Of a stretch of DNA of 64,000 nt, positions 1 to 11,165 are shown in pieces. Source of the stretch: Ottelia alismoides (Eukaryota > Streptophyta > Magnoliopsida > Alismatales > Hydrocharitaceae); assembly GCA_037367405.1 (NCBI GenBank), contig JAZKJV010000686.1, forward strand, positions 780,426-844,425. Reading direction: 5' to 3'. Made by a program: the position numbers and the translations under genes. The notes below the pieces were generated by a model. The model worked only from the letters and a program-made list of their open reading frames with translations, ran no database searches and had not been told where the DNA came from. Each line of letters begins with the position of its first letter. Position 1 is the first letter of the stretch.

Positions 1-1125
1 AGGTCATCTATCAGATCTGCTACAATCCTCTTAGATGTCTCATGAGACAGGCTTGAGGGAGACACCTGATAGGCCCTAGTGGCCTAAGATCTGCCTGTTT
101 CTACCATCTGCTCTAGGATCTTCCATATGACATTTTCATTTTTATTTAGATAGCTACCTCCACAGGCTGCACTCACTAACCCCTACATTTCAAGGTTCAT
201 ACCACATAACAAGTTCTAGACTAGGATCGCCTTGGTAATACCAAGGCAAGGGGATTTCTATGTCAAATCATTGAATCTATCTCGAGCTTCATGAAATGGC
301 TAGTGGGGCCCTGGGAGAAACTAGAGATCTTCATCCTCATCTAGTTAGTCCTACTGAGTGGGTAGAACTTCTTCAAAAATAGGTCTTTGAATTGCAACCA
401 TGTCGTACATTTAACCCCGAGATTCTTCAACCAATGGGAAACCTTATCTCCTAAGGAAAACGTGGTAGCGTTGAGCCAGCTGTAATCTTTTCCAATCCTA
501 GGATGGATAATGTTGTTACACACCAACTTAAAGTCTCTCAAGAAAGCATATGGTTCTTCTGTTGCATTCCCACTAAACTTCGGTGGCAGCCCAAGGAAAT
601 GGAGCTTCAGCTCAAATGCCACTAGTGGTACCTCTGGTACGAGCAAACTGTGTATCTCATTCTCTACTGGGTTATAGGCATCTAGCAATGGTCTGTCTAT
701 ACCACCCACCTTAATCACCTATCTCGTCCTAGCCATAAGATCTGCATTCAGCTGCTCAGTTCTAGCTAAACGGGCGAGGATTGCTGCATGGGGTCATCTC
801 TGTGCTCCTCTTTGTCACGGTTTCTCTTATGAGGCATCTTGGTATTGGGTTTGTCTACTTCACCTAATTCAACAATGTGGTCTTGATTACAAGAAGATTT
901 AGGAATGAAGATATTCTCACCGAGGTGAAGGTCTTCCTCGGTGAGATGGGAGGAGAGAAAGGGATTGGTTTAAGAGTGACCATCCCGAGAGTGAGAGATA
1001 CCGAACTCAAGAGGGTCATGAGTCCGGGTTGGATCATGTTGTGCTTGGGTCGTTGAAGACGTACTTCTTAAGGGGTTCAATGAAAGATTCATGAAGCTGA
1101 ATAAATATCCCCCCTAGTCAGTCAT
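1..1125 (-). pseudogene. gag: E1 gag, 5' part (broken)
   Basis: This is the structural capsid polyprotein of the retrotransposon, which would form the cytoplasmic particle. The probable start codon is at 1125-1123; the N-terminus (M-T-D-stop-G-G) matches M-S-D-W-G-G of the P2 gag, so the fourth codon, a tryptophan in P2, is now a stop. The best preserved stretch is 718-341, about 125 codons of the Retrotrans_gag core (EEPYAFLRDFKLVCNN, then DKVSHWLKNLG and FKDLFLKKFYPLSRTN). Beyond 341 the homology to P2 continues to the window edge in broken frames, so the gene is both truncated and decayed. Homology to the P2 gag is clear by eye. Confidence 0.85.
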
Positions 1126-2606
1126 CTTCGATGGTGAAAATAACCTATGAGAGAAAGGTATTCAATGAGGCGATAGTTCTACGGACCACATAAATACACA
1201 GAGTAAACTCACACAATACAAACACAATGCAAAACCCTCAAATTCACCAACTCAACAAGTGATGATTGTAAAGGTTCGACCGAATTATCTTGTTAGTTTT
1301 AGTTGGTGACAAATGCAAGTCTTGAAAGATTAACGAGTTGTTAGGTGCCTGTACTTCTCTACAGTCTTTCCTGACTCTTATGAATAGTCTCTCCCACTTT
1401 CAGCCAGTATAGGAGTAAGTGCAGACCGTATAAATACAACTACCCATTTCTTGAAGACAGAGCCTTACACGGCATCATCTAAACCTCCTACTCTGCTATG
1501 GAAATCCAGACTGTTTTTCGACTACCTATAGATTCTCACTGAAAAGTGGCTAATCGTTTTTTTGAACCAATAGTCTATATGAAAATCTTGGCTTCGGCTC
1601 TATCCTATTGTTATCTCTCTCTCACTTGCAAGTAAATCATACAATGTGGTCTTTATGCACCTATAAAATAAGGTTCTTTTTATTCCAATTTTTTGTTTAA
1701 TTGACCTGCTCAATTCACTCCCAATTTTAAATTAGATTGTCACTTGAAATTTAATCTGAACACAAAAACACGTCAACCATTCAGTCTCATTTTCCTTTTT
1801 AATCCTAAGTTATTAAACAAGAGAGGAATCAGAAATCAGAATGCAAACGATAAACGATGATGCATGCTCAGAAGAAGGTATACTTACAGTGATTCACATC
1901 ACTCTCCATGCATTATGCAGAATTGAATTTGTAAAATTTACACCAAATGCATGCAGAAATAGAAAACCACACCTAAGAAATATACTATTAGTGGGGAAGA
2001 ATTGATTTTGATTTAACTAAGTAATACATTGATATGTATGTCTCATTAAAGATCTCAGAAGATGTGAATCTTCCAAGATGTGTGGTCTAAACTACGATTG
2101 GTACATACAAATTGCAATTAACTAGCCGGGTGCCTATCCTAATTTCGTCACTCAAGTCGGGTCCCACCCTCACCGGAGAGTGAAACAGGCCTGACATACC
2201 ACCGAATATTGTCCAAGTCTGAGTACACACACAAGATTCCGAACGGAATCCGCTGGAAATTTTGCAATAAAGTAAAATGCAGAAAATAAAAACCTAGGGA
2301 CTCTATACTCTCTCATGACTCGACTCGATCTTAAATTTATGTGATTCCTTCTGTCGGCTATTTTCCAGGAAAATACCGGCCTTCGAAGCTCCTGAGTTGC
2401 TTGGCTAAGCGGCTGCTCCATAATATTGGGTCCCTCACACAAAAACAAGATGGTGGTCAGAGAGAGACTCAATAAAGCAAACAAAATAAAATAAAAAATG
2501 CTGGAAAATAAATAGAGAAATATGCATAAGAAGAACCGAGGTTCAGACTACACGGGATTGGAAAACCTAAAATCAAGATTTTCTAAAAATTAACCTAAGT
2601 CGTGCC
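1126..2606 (-). other. E1 5' untranslated leader
   Basis: Non-coding leader between PBS and gag. On the minus strand it shares blocks with the leaders of P2 and P3: a GTAGTCTGA core (near 2540-2550), a GTGTGTAC segment near 2225, and a GGTGAGGGTGGGNCCCGACTT block (2156-2180) that is almost identical in P3 near 63934-63955. No gene is supported here; the short frame at 2170-2484 lies in this conserved untranslated sequence. Confidence 0.7.
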
Positions 2607-2624
2607 TCCCCCCCAACGACACCA
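2607..2624 (-). other. Primer-binding site, tRNA-Asp type (E1)
   Basis: The minus strand reads TGGTGTCGTTGGGGGGAG, a degenerate version of the Athila/Tat PBS TGGCGCCGTTGCCGGGGA, which is complementary to the 3' end of plant tRNA-Asp. It lies within a few bases of the LTR end and is followed by GGCACGACTTAGG, as in P2. The changes are mostly C to T, as expected for an old methylated copy. Confidence 0.85.
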
Positions 2625-5346
2625 TGTAATGAACCCTAAAAAGCCCTATGTTAATCATGTTAATTAACGTTTAAATTGTTCGTTGCTGTCAGGCAAAGTC
2701 AGATTAATCAAAAACCGTAAATTAAATTATTTATCCAATTAAAGCGAGTGGTCAAATTTTTTTACTTGGGTAATCCAAGGTTTAACTTAGGGAGGTTATT
2801 ATCTCCTTAGGTTGGTTTTTAGTCGATCTAGAGAATAGGTTTTCAAAGAGGTAACTTTTTCAATTTTTAAATGCGATAAATGAGTGAAATGCAAATTTGA
2901 TGAAATTTAGGGATTAAAATGTAAATTCCATTAAAAAAACGTCCAAAAAAATGAAACTTGGCTAACATGTGGAAAATAATGAAATTAGACTACTTTATTT
3001 TTCTGGATTTTTTGGATGAAAAATGAATTAATTATGTATTAAAGAATGCATACTAGGTGATTTTGAGTTAATTAATTTTAATAAATACCAAATCAATTTA
3101 TTTCACAGAAATAAACTTATTCTAGATGGGTCTAATAAATAGGAATCTAGGAAAATTTTTAGATCCTAAAAATATATGATCTATTACCTATTAAACATTA
3201 ATTATGCAAATCACTATGAATTTATTGCGACCTTGTTATGCGTGCAAATGACATGAAAATTGAATACAATGTAGAACAACCTAAAATCTACTTAATACGA
3301 ATTTTTGAATTTTTTTAGATTTATAGGATAATTAAATAAGAATTTCAGAACATAAAATGGGTAAACTTTGTGAGTTTTCACGAAATCAATTTAAATAAAT
3401 AATCCACTCATCGCAAACATGTAAATAAATACTCAATAGATAGAAAATTAATTGTTCTACAACATGCTATTTTTTGATTAAAATAAAGATGAAAAATGGA
3501 TGTCCAAAATAATGTCCAAACACGTGGCAAAAAGTGCAAAACAGAAAATGAGATGTTTAACAAAATAACATTATTTAACATTTCTTTAATTACCTAATCC
3601 TACAAGGTAGTTTCTACTATTTTTCCAAAGTAGGAGGTTGCATTTACCGTGCTTCTGAAAGGACGTCCACGTGATATGCAGGATGAGCGGGGGATTCTGG
3701 ATCAGTATTCCCTTGAGCACGTGCTGCTCACAGGATGAGTTGGTGGGGGTGTGGCCTTGATTCATAAATACCATGGGCTTTGGGCACAAATGTCCCAGCC
3801 CTCACGTGTAAGGCATGTAAGGTGGGGTTTAGCTCCAGGTGTTGCAAGCATCGATAGAGGTGGTGCGATGCTGGACTGTCTAAGAGGTGCTAGCGGTGGG
3901 GGCACATGAAGGCTACAACCGCGAGGGCACAATGGGATGCTGTGTCTAGCGACCATTGTTCGACGAGCGCGGCTGGTGCGCGCGGTGGCTGGCATCCAGA
4001 CGCTGCGGTAGAGGAGGGCTGGAGGACGGTCGGCTGCACATGGCGGCTCGTGCAGAGGTGGCTACGTGGAGGTGCATCGGCTGTGTGGCACGCGGGGCAC
4101 TGCTCGCATCCACAACGAGGAGGAAGGTGCTGCCGCCTACGGTTAAGGGCATGACAGGGGAGGGTGCTGGGACTACGCTGGTTGCAGCAGTTGTGGCTCG
4201 GGACGGGCGCGCAGTGTAGCCAGCTCGTGGAAGATGGCGGCAAGGTCTGCACGAAGGCGCGATGTGGATCACATACGAAGAAGGGGTGGCCCCACTGCTG
4301 GAGGGGGCAGTATGGCTAGATCCTGTTGGGAGTGGAGCAGTGGCGTGGAGGAGCTTCTGTGGCGGAGTGGCATGGCCGAAGTGGAGGCCAGTGCAACCTG
4401 CTGCTGGAGCAGTCGTGTAAGGAGATGGTGCAGCGCACGACGAGAGGTGTAGGGGATGTCAAGCTATGAGAGGCTTGTTGCTGGAGCACGAAGGTGGTTG
4501 CGAACGACAGTGAAGGCTCAGGCGACACATACCCAAATCCTCCTACGGTGGTGGAGGCACTGGACTATCATGGTGGAGACGGTTGGCGGGCCGAGAGGGT
4601 GCCACTGCACGTGGGATATGAAGTAGAAGCAGAATCGAGGCAAGGGGCTGAACGGGCGTGCGACAACAGCACTTGCGGTAGCGGGCTGGAGGCGGTCTCC
4701 ACCTCCATCGACCCAAGACATGAGGTAAAGCGGTGAGGGATGTGGGTGGCGAGTGGATTGGATGGCTGTGTAAGAGCTCCAATCAAGGATGAAGTTGCTA
4801 TCACTGATACGTGCAAGGCCCCTATAACTTGGAATGAAGGGACCTCCTCTCTGCTTTTAATCCTGCAATGGAAATCAAAGCTCAAGCTATTCGAAGCTCT
4901 GCTGACTTGTAAATGGCAAAGAAGTATGGATGGAGTGAGGTCATATACGTGTGATGGGAATGAAGATTATTAATCATTCATATCTCTGTGAGATCGAAGA
5001 CGAATAAGCCTTATTTCATAGGAGATGAACATAGAACAAAGGGAGTAGAGAAAGAAAAGGAGAAGTGAAGGAAGAAGAACGGAGATTGTTACCTAGGTGT
5101 GGTAGGAATTTGCCTGGGACAGAGAAGATCAACCGATCTTCTCTAGTCTTCGCTCGATGAGGTGGCACGTGGAGCTCGATTGCAGCGGAGATGCGGCAGC
5201 AACATGAGGTGATGATCTCCTGGATCTCGCCAACAAAGGGGAATCGTTTCTCGACAGATTCCTCCAAGCTATCAACGAAGAGGGTGGTTGGAGCTCGTCA
5301 TCCTTATTCTCGGAGATGGCGGATAATCATGATGGAGGGTGCGCAT

Positions 5347-5358
5347 GGTATTTTATAG
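5347..5358 (-). promoter_or_regulatory. E1 LTR TATA box
   Basis: The minus strand reads CTATAAAATACC, a good plant TATA box in the middle of the LTR, with AT-rich U3 upstream and the GC-rich transcribed part downstream. A splice-donor-like AG/GTAACA lies 266 bases downstream. Similar spacing in the alpha and P2 LTRs supports this as the core promoter that defines U3/R. Confidence 0.65.
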
Positions 5359-5559
5359 TCAGCTGGCGAGGCTGAGAGATGAGGGGAAGTGGGCAACGTG
5401 CATGGCATGGGCGGATGCGGGTTGATGTATGGCGTGACGAGGAAATGGTGCACACACATGCTTGTCGTGGGAGGTGTGAGAGAAAAATTTGGGGGTGCGG
5501 TTGGGCATGCGCGGGTCTGCAGGGAGAAGGTAGAAGATGAGGTTGTAAGAGTTACTTTG

Positions 5560-5775
5560 CATGGGGAGCGTGAGATAGAGAGAGAGCAAGGGAAGAGATG
5601 GTATGCGTGAGAGGGGAGAGAGACATGGGAGCCTTGCATGGAATGAGTAAGGGAGGAGAGAGAGAGTGAGAAAGAAAAAGAAAGAAATGGAGAGATTGGG
5701 TACGTGGGTTTGCACGGGATTGTGAGAGAGAGAGAGAAAGAAAGGGAGGAGAGAGAAGAGAGAAGGGAGAAAAGA
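5560..5775. repeat. GA-rich purine tract in E1 LTR
   Basis: A long run of GAGAGA and GGAGAG units with AGAAAGAAAG patches on the plus strand (CT-rich in the LTR sense). It creates spurious serine/leucine/phenylalanine-rich frames on the minus strand. It sits just upstream of the LTR TATA box, where plant CT-rich promoter tracts are common. Confidence 0.75.
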
Positions 5776-6785
5776 GGTGCCACATGGCGCACGGGGACGC
5801 AACCACGTGGCGGAATAATAAAAATTAAATAAAGGAAAATAAATAAATAAAAAATAAAGAAACGATAAAAAAAACAACAATTAAAGTAGTAAAGATAAAA
5901 TAATTAAAATAAATAAATAAATAAAATAAACAAAGGGGGTGACACTTGGTGACTCCAGGAGCTGCCATGTGTTGCTCCCAAAAAATTAAAAAATTACATA
6001 TAAATAAAAATATAAAAGAAACATCAAAAGGGCTCAAATCAGAAAGTGGTCAACACGAAAGTTGCTCGTTATGATCTGCAACTTTCATGAAGGACTGAAA
6101 ATCAAAAGAATTCATCCGTACAAAACTATTTTTGGGGTACCTTTTATGTATAAAATACCGTATTTTTATCTTTCTCAGTTTTTTTCCATTTTTTAATCAA
6201 AATAAAATTAGATAAAATATAAAAGGAATATTTACAACTTAATCTATTTTTTATTTTTAATAATTAGGAAAATAAAGATAAAAATAAAGGGTATTTTTGT
6301 CAATATATACAATATACAATGGGGACCCAAAACCCAAGTTTCACATACGATCTCCGATTTTTATGAAATTAGTCTTCTTTTAAAGGTATTTGAATGTATA
6401 TTAATTTAAAAGTGAGTAGACTTAAATCAAACACTGTATGAGAGAGATATGTACATTTTCATCCGTATGTCCGAGAATTAGATTTTGGACTTTATTGGAC
6501 AATTTTACAAGTTAGTATTTTTTTGATATTTTTCCTTTATTCGTATTAGTATTATATACACTATAGAAGTGATTTTATTAGATTTGGAGTTAGTATAAAT
6601 AGGTGAAGTTAGCTCTGTACAAGTGAATTTGGATCCTTATTTAATGCAAATATGCATGCTAAAATGCGAGCATTAATTATAAATGCATGAATCCTTAAAA
6701 TGCACAATAAATGGAAATATGCAGCTAATTCCTTGGAACAAAGCTCTATTTTCAACTTTTAGAGTGATGAATCACAGATTCATCA

Positions 6786-6821
6786 ACCCCCTATACTTAA
6801 ACCTTGCTCTACCCCGAGCAA
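6786..6821 (-). promoter_or_regulatory. E1 polypurine tract plus upstream hairpin
   Basis: On the minus strand a perfect 6-bp stem (TTGCTC...GAGCAA, loop GGGGTA, at 6821-6804) is followed by GGTTTAAGTATAGGGGGT and then the LTR start TGATGAATC. The G-rich end is the plus-strand primer (PPT) for reverse transcription. The hairpin has a counterpart at the same place in P1 and in the beta elements. Confidence 0.8.
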
Positions 6822-8204
6822 CTAAAATGAAATGCAAGAATGAAATGATTTTGGGTTCCAGACCAAGGTCATGAATAAAAGGTGAAAATTGAGCTTGACT
6901 CGACCATTGGATTAATAATGTGACAAAACCTTATTGAGAATTGAATTTAAGACCTAACAACCTTTGAGCTCCACAAGTCTGATATTCAGGTCCTCTCAAC
7001 AGTCAGGTCAGAACAAATCCTCATATGCAAATTCTGATGACTATCAATCTTACTTGTACTGTGTATGTGAAATATAACTCTCCATATCAGAAATGGCAAT
7101 GAAGCAGCGGCCTCTAACAAGGTAACTCTAATTCCCCCGTCTAGCAACTCTTTCCTCGAGGAGCGGGGTATTCCCTTCTAAGTTCAAGTGCAATCGACTC
7201 AAGAAGAGAGGGTAGAGAAGAGAAAGGACTGTGACCAGTGTAGTCACATATCCATGGAGCTTGACTAGTGTAGCCCAGTCTCTAGCTGCAGGCTTCCTTG
7301 GTATAAGACTTTAAAGCATACGCCTTACAAATATACATACTCCGACAGACATTTTTTTTTCAATCAGGGTTGTCCATTTTTTGGAGTTCTTTTTTTCCCT
7401 TTTCTTTGACTATATACAAGGCGCTACATGTACATCGGGAGTTTTTCTTCTTGAGCAAGTATACTATCCCTCTTTTAAAGCATTATTGCAATCCACGACA
7501 TCCCATCATTAGACGTCGATGACACTAGACTAGGTTGAGATGTACAAACCTCCCTAGAGGAGGATGGATGTTTCCACCCGTGTGCTACTCCAAGCGAAAG
7601 GATTCTACCTCCCTCACCACCTCATCAATGAAGAGCTACGTGTGTGGTGCTTGTCCAAGTTATTTCACTATCTAAAAGAATTGTACATGTGTACAAAATG
7701 TTCTATTTAGACCAATCAAGATGACATGTGAACATAGACTTATGGACTCAAAGAATTAAGTCACTTGACTTGAAAAATCTTAACTCCAGTTCCTATAAGG
7801 TTTCTATGAAATTAGATAGATTAAGGTCAAGTCAAATCCATCCTCAACATCTATTCATAACTTGGTTCAGAACCCACTAACTTTTCACTTAGCATATGCT
7901 AGATATGCAAATGAGATGTAGATGGCATGCTATATAGATGAATGAAGTGCAAGATACTTTTTTTTATGAAAAGATGATATGCAAGAGTAAGTAAGAAGCC
8001 TCTACTATTTTATTTATATATATTTCTTTTTTATTTTTTTGGAAATTTATATCTATTATACAAATTATACAATATACATACTATACAAGTATACATGTAT
8101 TTTACAAATTTTTTCAATTTTTACCCACCCCGAACTTATTACATAATATACAAAATACGTAAAGGTACAAGCTATGGGTAAAGTATATATGTAATATATA
8201 CACG
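6822..8204 (-). other. E1 3' untranslated region
   Basis: Non-coding stretch between the hairpin/PPT array and the final PPT. I see no env-like reading frame, only short AT-rich frames and a (T)n patch near 7348. Parts resemble the corresponding region of P1 (18007-19586), for example CCCGCTCCTCGAGGAAAGA near 7150-7170, which matches a segment near 19220-19245. Confidence 0.6.
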
Positions 8205-8461
8205 CCCCCTATACTTAGCATGTTACATGTCCTCATAGCACGAGAAGCAAGGAAAAAGACACATCTCGTGCTAAGCGTAGGAGAGATAAAATAACAAAAG
8301 TAGAAGTTGATCCGCCCCCATACTTAGGCTCTGGTCAGCCTAAGTGTAGAAGAAGAACAAAAAATTGGGCGGATAAGGTCAAGAGTAGAAATTGATAAAT
8401 AACTATACAGGGCGTGCATCGGTCCTCCCTATACTTAAGCTCTAGTTAGCCTAAGTATAGG
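8205..8461 (-). repeat. E1 array of three hairpin/PPT modules
   Basis: Three inverted repeats, each ending (minus-strand sense) in a copy of the PPT: 8461-8426 (stem TAAGTATAG-type), 8349-8314, and a long one at 8280-8205 whose arms include the GAGCACGA/CTCGTGCT-type pairing. Each is built from TACTTAG and CTAAGTA arms with a G-run attached. The order, short modules first and the long one nearest the LTR, is the same as in P1, N1 and N2. Confidence 0.8.
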
Positions 8462-8550
8462 ACAGTAATGGGCACGAGAATTGGTGGGATCTAGAGAATA
8501 TACAAAGAGATCATAATCTGGATCTTTTTGATGCCGCTGATGGCTAGCGA
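8462..8550 (-). other. E1 spacer after integrase
   Basis: Short non-coding spacer between the integrase stop and the first hairpin module. Nothing else is visible in it. Confidence 0.5.
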
Positions 8551-9400
8551 TCAATGTTGCAAGGCTTCATGCATAGCTCTGTGTGTGTCCTCTGAGTCTG
8601 CATCATGCATGAAAACAATCTCCTCGACACAGACTAATTGTTCATTTGGTTCGACAAAGTGTTTCAGTAGTTGTCCATTCACTAGGGATGTATGTGCTCC
8701 ATCTGTAAGATCTGAGATCTCTACACATCCACTATCATACACAACACAGACTATAAATGAACCCGTCCACTTGGATTTGAGCTTCCCTGGGAAAACCTTC
8801 ATCCTCGCATTGAACAACCATACCTTTTGTCCAGGAACAAAGGTCTTTCGTCTGATAAATCTATAGTGCCAATGCATTACCTTGTCCTTGTACACCAAAC
8901 TGTTGTCGTATGCTCTGTTTCTGATTTCCACAAGTTCATTGAGATACACCTCTCTCTGTTTTTGCCCTAGATGTGTGTTCCAATTGACCTTCTTAATTGC
9001 CCACGCTAATTTTTGCACTAACTCTGTGGGCAAATGGCATGGCTTCCCAAATACCATTCTGAATGGGGAGGTTCCTAATGGTGTCTTGTAAGATGTCCTG
9101 TAGGCCCAAAGGACTTTATCCAAGATCTGGGACTGGTCCATCCTGTCTGGGCAGACGAGCTTCTGCAATATGGTCTTAACCTCCCAATTTGACATCTTTG
9201 CCATGCCATAGGTACGTGGGTGGTAAGGACTAGCGACACGATGGTCGATGTCATAATCCTTCACAATTTTTCACATCTCTGTTCACAAAATGGCTACCTT
9301 CATCGGAAATCAATACTTTGACGACCTCGAACCTAGAAATGATATGCTCTCTGGTAAACTTACAGACAGTCCTGTTGTCTGCAGCTTGGGTCAGGATAGC
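8551..9400 (-). pseudogene. pol (IN): E1 integrase, C-terminal two thirds
   Basis: Integrase inserts the DNA copy into the host genome. Visible parts: the core with ISDEGSHF (second catalytic Asp) near 9300, a frameshift at about 9260, then a 237-codon frame with VASPYHPRTYG, the third catalytic residue in SNWEVKTILQKL, LWAYRTSYKTPLGTSPFRMV, KPCHLPTE, and the C-terminal FVPGQKVWLFNAR / FPGKLKSKW block typical of the Athila lineage. The zinc finger and the first catalytic Asp are missing because the gene is cut at 9400 by an alpha LTR tail. The C-terminus is complete and ends with an acidic tail before the 3' UTR. Confidence 0.9.
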
Positions 9401-9520
9401 TGATAACCAGGGTTTTGGGAGCAATAAAATGTCAGTGTTGATGTAGAGGGTTTGCTCCAAACAAAACCCTGAATAATCAAACAAAAGTTGAATAATTTAG
9501 GAGATAGAGAAAAGATGAAG
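9401..9520 (-). repeat. Alpha LTR tail, minus orientation
   Basis: The minus strand matches the last 120 or so bases of the P1 3' LTR (GTTTGATTA, GTTTTGTTTGGAG, ACACTGACATTTTAT, CTGGTTATCA). Its terminal CA lies exactly at 9401 and is followed directly by integrase coding sequence of E1, so this looks like the end of an alpha element that inserted into the E1 integrase gene. The rest of that copy is not contiguous. Confidence 0.75.
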
Positions 9521-9532
9521 TGACAAAGCAGC

Positions 9533-9643
9533 TTTTATCTCTCCTATTTTATTGAATTTTTGATTGATTAATTATTGTTTTGTTCGGAGCAAATCTTCTA
9601 CACCGACATTGACATTTTATTGCTCACAAAATCCTAGTTATCA
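9533..9643 (+). repeat. Alpha LTR tail, 5' side of P1 (truncated LTR)
   Basis: Matches the last 111 bases of the P1 3' LTR and ends in CTAGTTATCA, three bases before the P1 PBS. The rest of this 5' LTR is missing. With the tail at 9401-9520 it forms an inverted repeat around a 12-base centre near 9526. Confidence 0.8.
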
Positions 9644-9646
9644 AAA

Positions 9647-9664
9647 TGGTGCCATAGACGGGGA
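9647..9664 (+). other. Primer-binding site (P1)
   Basis: TGGTGCCATAGACGGGGA, a diverged form of TGGCGCCGTTGCCGGGGA (tRNA-Asp type), three bases after the LTR end TATCA. Confidence 0.8.
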
Positions 9665-11165
9665 GACATTAGTTATACTTCAGTTTTTGATTTGTTTGTG
9701 ATTTTTCTTTCTTCTTGTTTTTTATGGTTTTTTTCCTAGTTTCCTCGATTTTTTCTTTCGAGTTGTATTACGATTTTTACAGTTTTTATATTTTCTTGAC
9801 ATGTTTTTTGTTTTCTTGATATCTTCGATTTTACGATTTTGTGTGTGTTTGCAACGAGTATTGCAGGGCTTGTAGGATCAGCCGGCTTCTTCAGAAGCTG
9901 AACTAGTTGAGAGTGCAGAGATTGAATCTTTCTCTACAAGTCGGTTGTAGAGGAGTAGAGCAAGTTTGCAGATTTTTTGTACTTATATCATTTTTTGTAT
10001 TTTGTGAGAGAGGAAGGGGCACTTGCCCATTTTGACTTTTGTAGGAGGGGTCAACTAAGGATATCCCGACTTGTATCCAAACTTTGACATTCTTCGGGGT
10101 CTGTTTTGTCGGATGCCAGTGCACATGGGGGATCTCAACGTGATTTTCGATTTTCATAGATTTTTCTTTGATTCACGTGATTTCATGGAGCCTAGGGGTG
10201 CATGCTTGATTAACTAGACAATTAAAGTAAAACGTATATCCCTAATCCACACTTAGGTGTAATTCACTGAATTAAAAACTAATTCATTCTTATGCTTGAG
10301 CTGCTGGTCTAGGGTACAATTTTTATCCTTTTTGCATACATTAGCTTAGGTTTTAAATTTCTACGCAGATCACTTGTATGTAGACTGTTGGTGTCAGGTT
10401 TGGTCTCTATCTCTGCATGCGTCATCATTTTCCATCGCATTCCATGATTCTCCTTTGGTGTGACATATTTTTAATAGATATTGTTGAAAATATCAAAAAA
10501 ATGAAAATCATAAAAATAAAAAAATAAGAAAAACATGATAAAAAAAATTGGACTCAAAATTTGTATTGGTAGAGCAATCCCCTCATTATTTACATGTACT
10601 CTCCAGACAGAGCGAGGCACATACACTAAGGAATAGAGCCATAATCCCTGGACTTGTGCCCTAAGCGCTCAGACTCACTCCCGGGTCCTATTACTTGCTG
10701 CAAGCACTTGCCTAAGACGTTAGTAGAAGTAGTATTGTTTAGGATGGTGTGCACCGCCTGCTTAAACTTGAACTACCCGAGGATACTACACCTATGAGCT
10801 TGATAAATAACTGCTTTGTCACCTAACTTTAAATTGAAAAGATAAAAAGATCGAACTTTTATGGTCATCATTGTGTGAAGTTGGTGCACATGGGGTTGCA
10901 TTGTGTTTGTATACGCCTTCACACTCATGTTTTTGACTTGACTTTGTGCTCTCTCCCTTATATCCTTTTGACATAAAAGATGACGACCAGAAGGATTTTG
11001 CGCTCAGACTTCGTGAGCTTTCGACGATCCACCATCTGTCGTATGTCTTCACAGACTCGGGATGACCCTCTTCTCGAGTCGGTCTCATCTAGTCACAATG
11101 AGAGTCATAACTAAACTCCCTCGCCTCCCAGCCCTTTTGTTGAGGTAGACCCATGCCTCAAGTTT
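9665..11165 (+). other. P1 5' leader
   Basis: AT-rich, non-coding leader of about 1.5 kb with poly-T patches (9700-9840) and no supported gene. A short frame on the other strand at 9903-10157 is not conserved in the other leaders. A GGGGAGACATT context follows the PBS. Confidence 0.6.

Larger units (their letters stand above)
2627..6785 (-). repeat. E1 long terminal repeat (about 4.2 kb)
   Basis: On the minus strand the LTR starts at 6785 with TGATGAATCTGTGATTCATCA, directly after a polypurine tract, and ends about 2627 next to the PBS. It holds an AT-rich U3, a purine/pyrimidine tract (about 5560-5775), a TATA box (5358-5347), a donor-like AG/GTAACA at 5092, a GC-rich segment (about 4740-3780) and an AT-rich U5 with a conserved CTCCCTAAG motif (2794-2774). 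The open frames inside (3762-4973 and 5304-6037) come from GC-rich or simple sequence on both strands and are not supported as genes. Because it has a PPT on one side and a PBS on the other, the LTR is shared by two element bodies. Confidence 0.85.
1..9400 (-). mobile_element. Athila-lineage Ty3/gypsy chain E1 (shared LTR)
   Basis: Read on the minus strand from 9400 downward, the order is integrase end, hairpin/PPT array, 3' UTR, PPT, one long LTR (6785 to 2627), PBS, leader and gag. A single LTR therefore serves as the 3' LTR of one copy and the 5' LTR of the next, the usual product of unequal recombination between tandem copies. The upper end is cut at 9400, where an alpha-family LTR tail abuts the integrase, and the lower end leaves the window inside gag. 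The lineage call rests on the integrase and gag similarity to P1 and P2 and on the tRNA-Asp-type PBS. All coding parts are damaged. Confidence 0.85.

Noticed and set aside
3762..4973. Cluster of overlapping open frames on both strands in a GC-rich stretch
   Set aside because: The frames overlap on both strands, have low-complexity composition and no domain, and lie inside the E1 LTR. High GC alone lengthens frames.
5304..6037. Leucine/serine/phenylalanine-rich frames that look like membrane proteins
   Set aside because: They are translations of a GA/CT simple-sequence tract and AT-rich repeats in the LTR.
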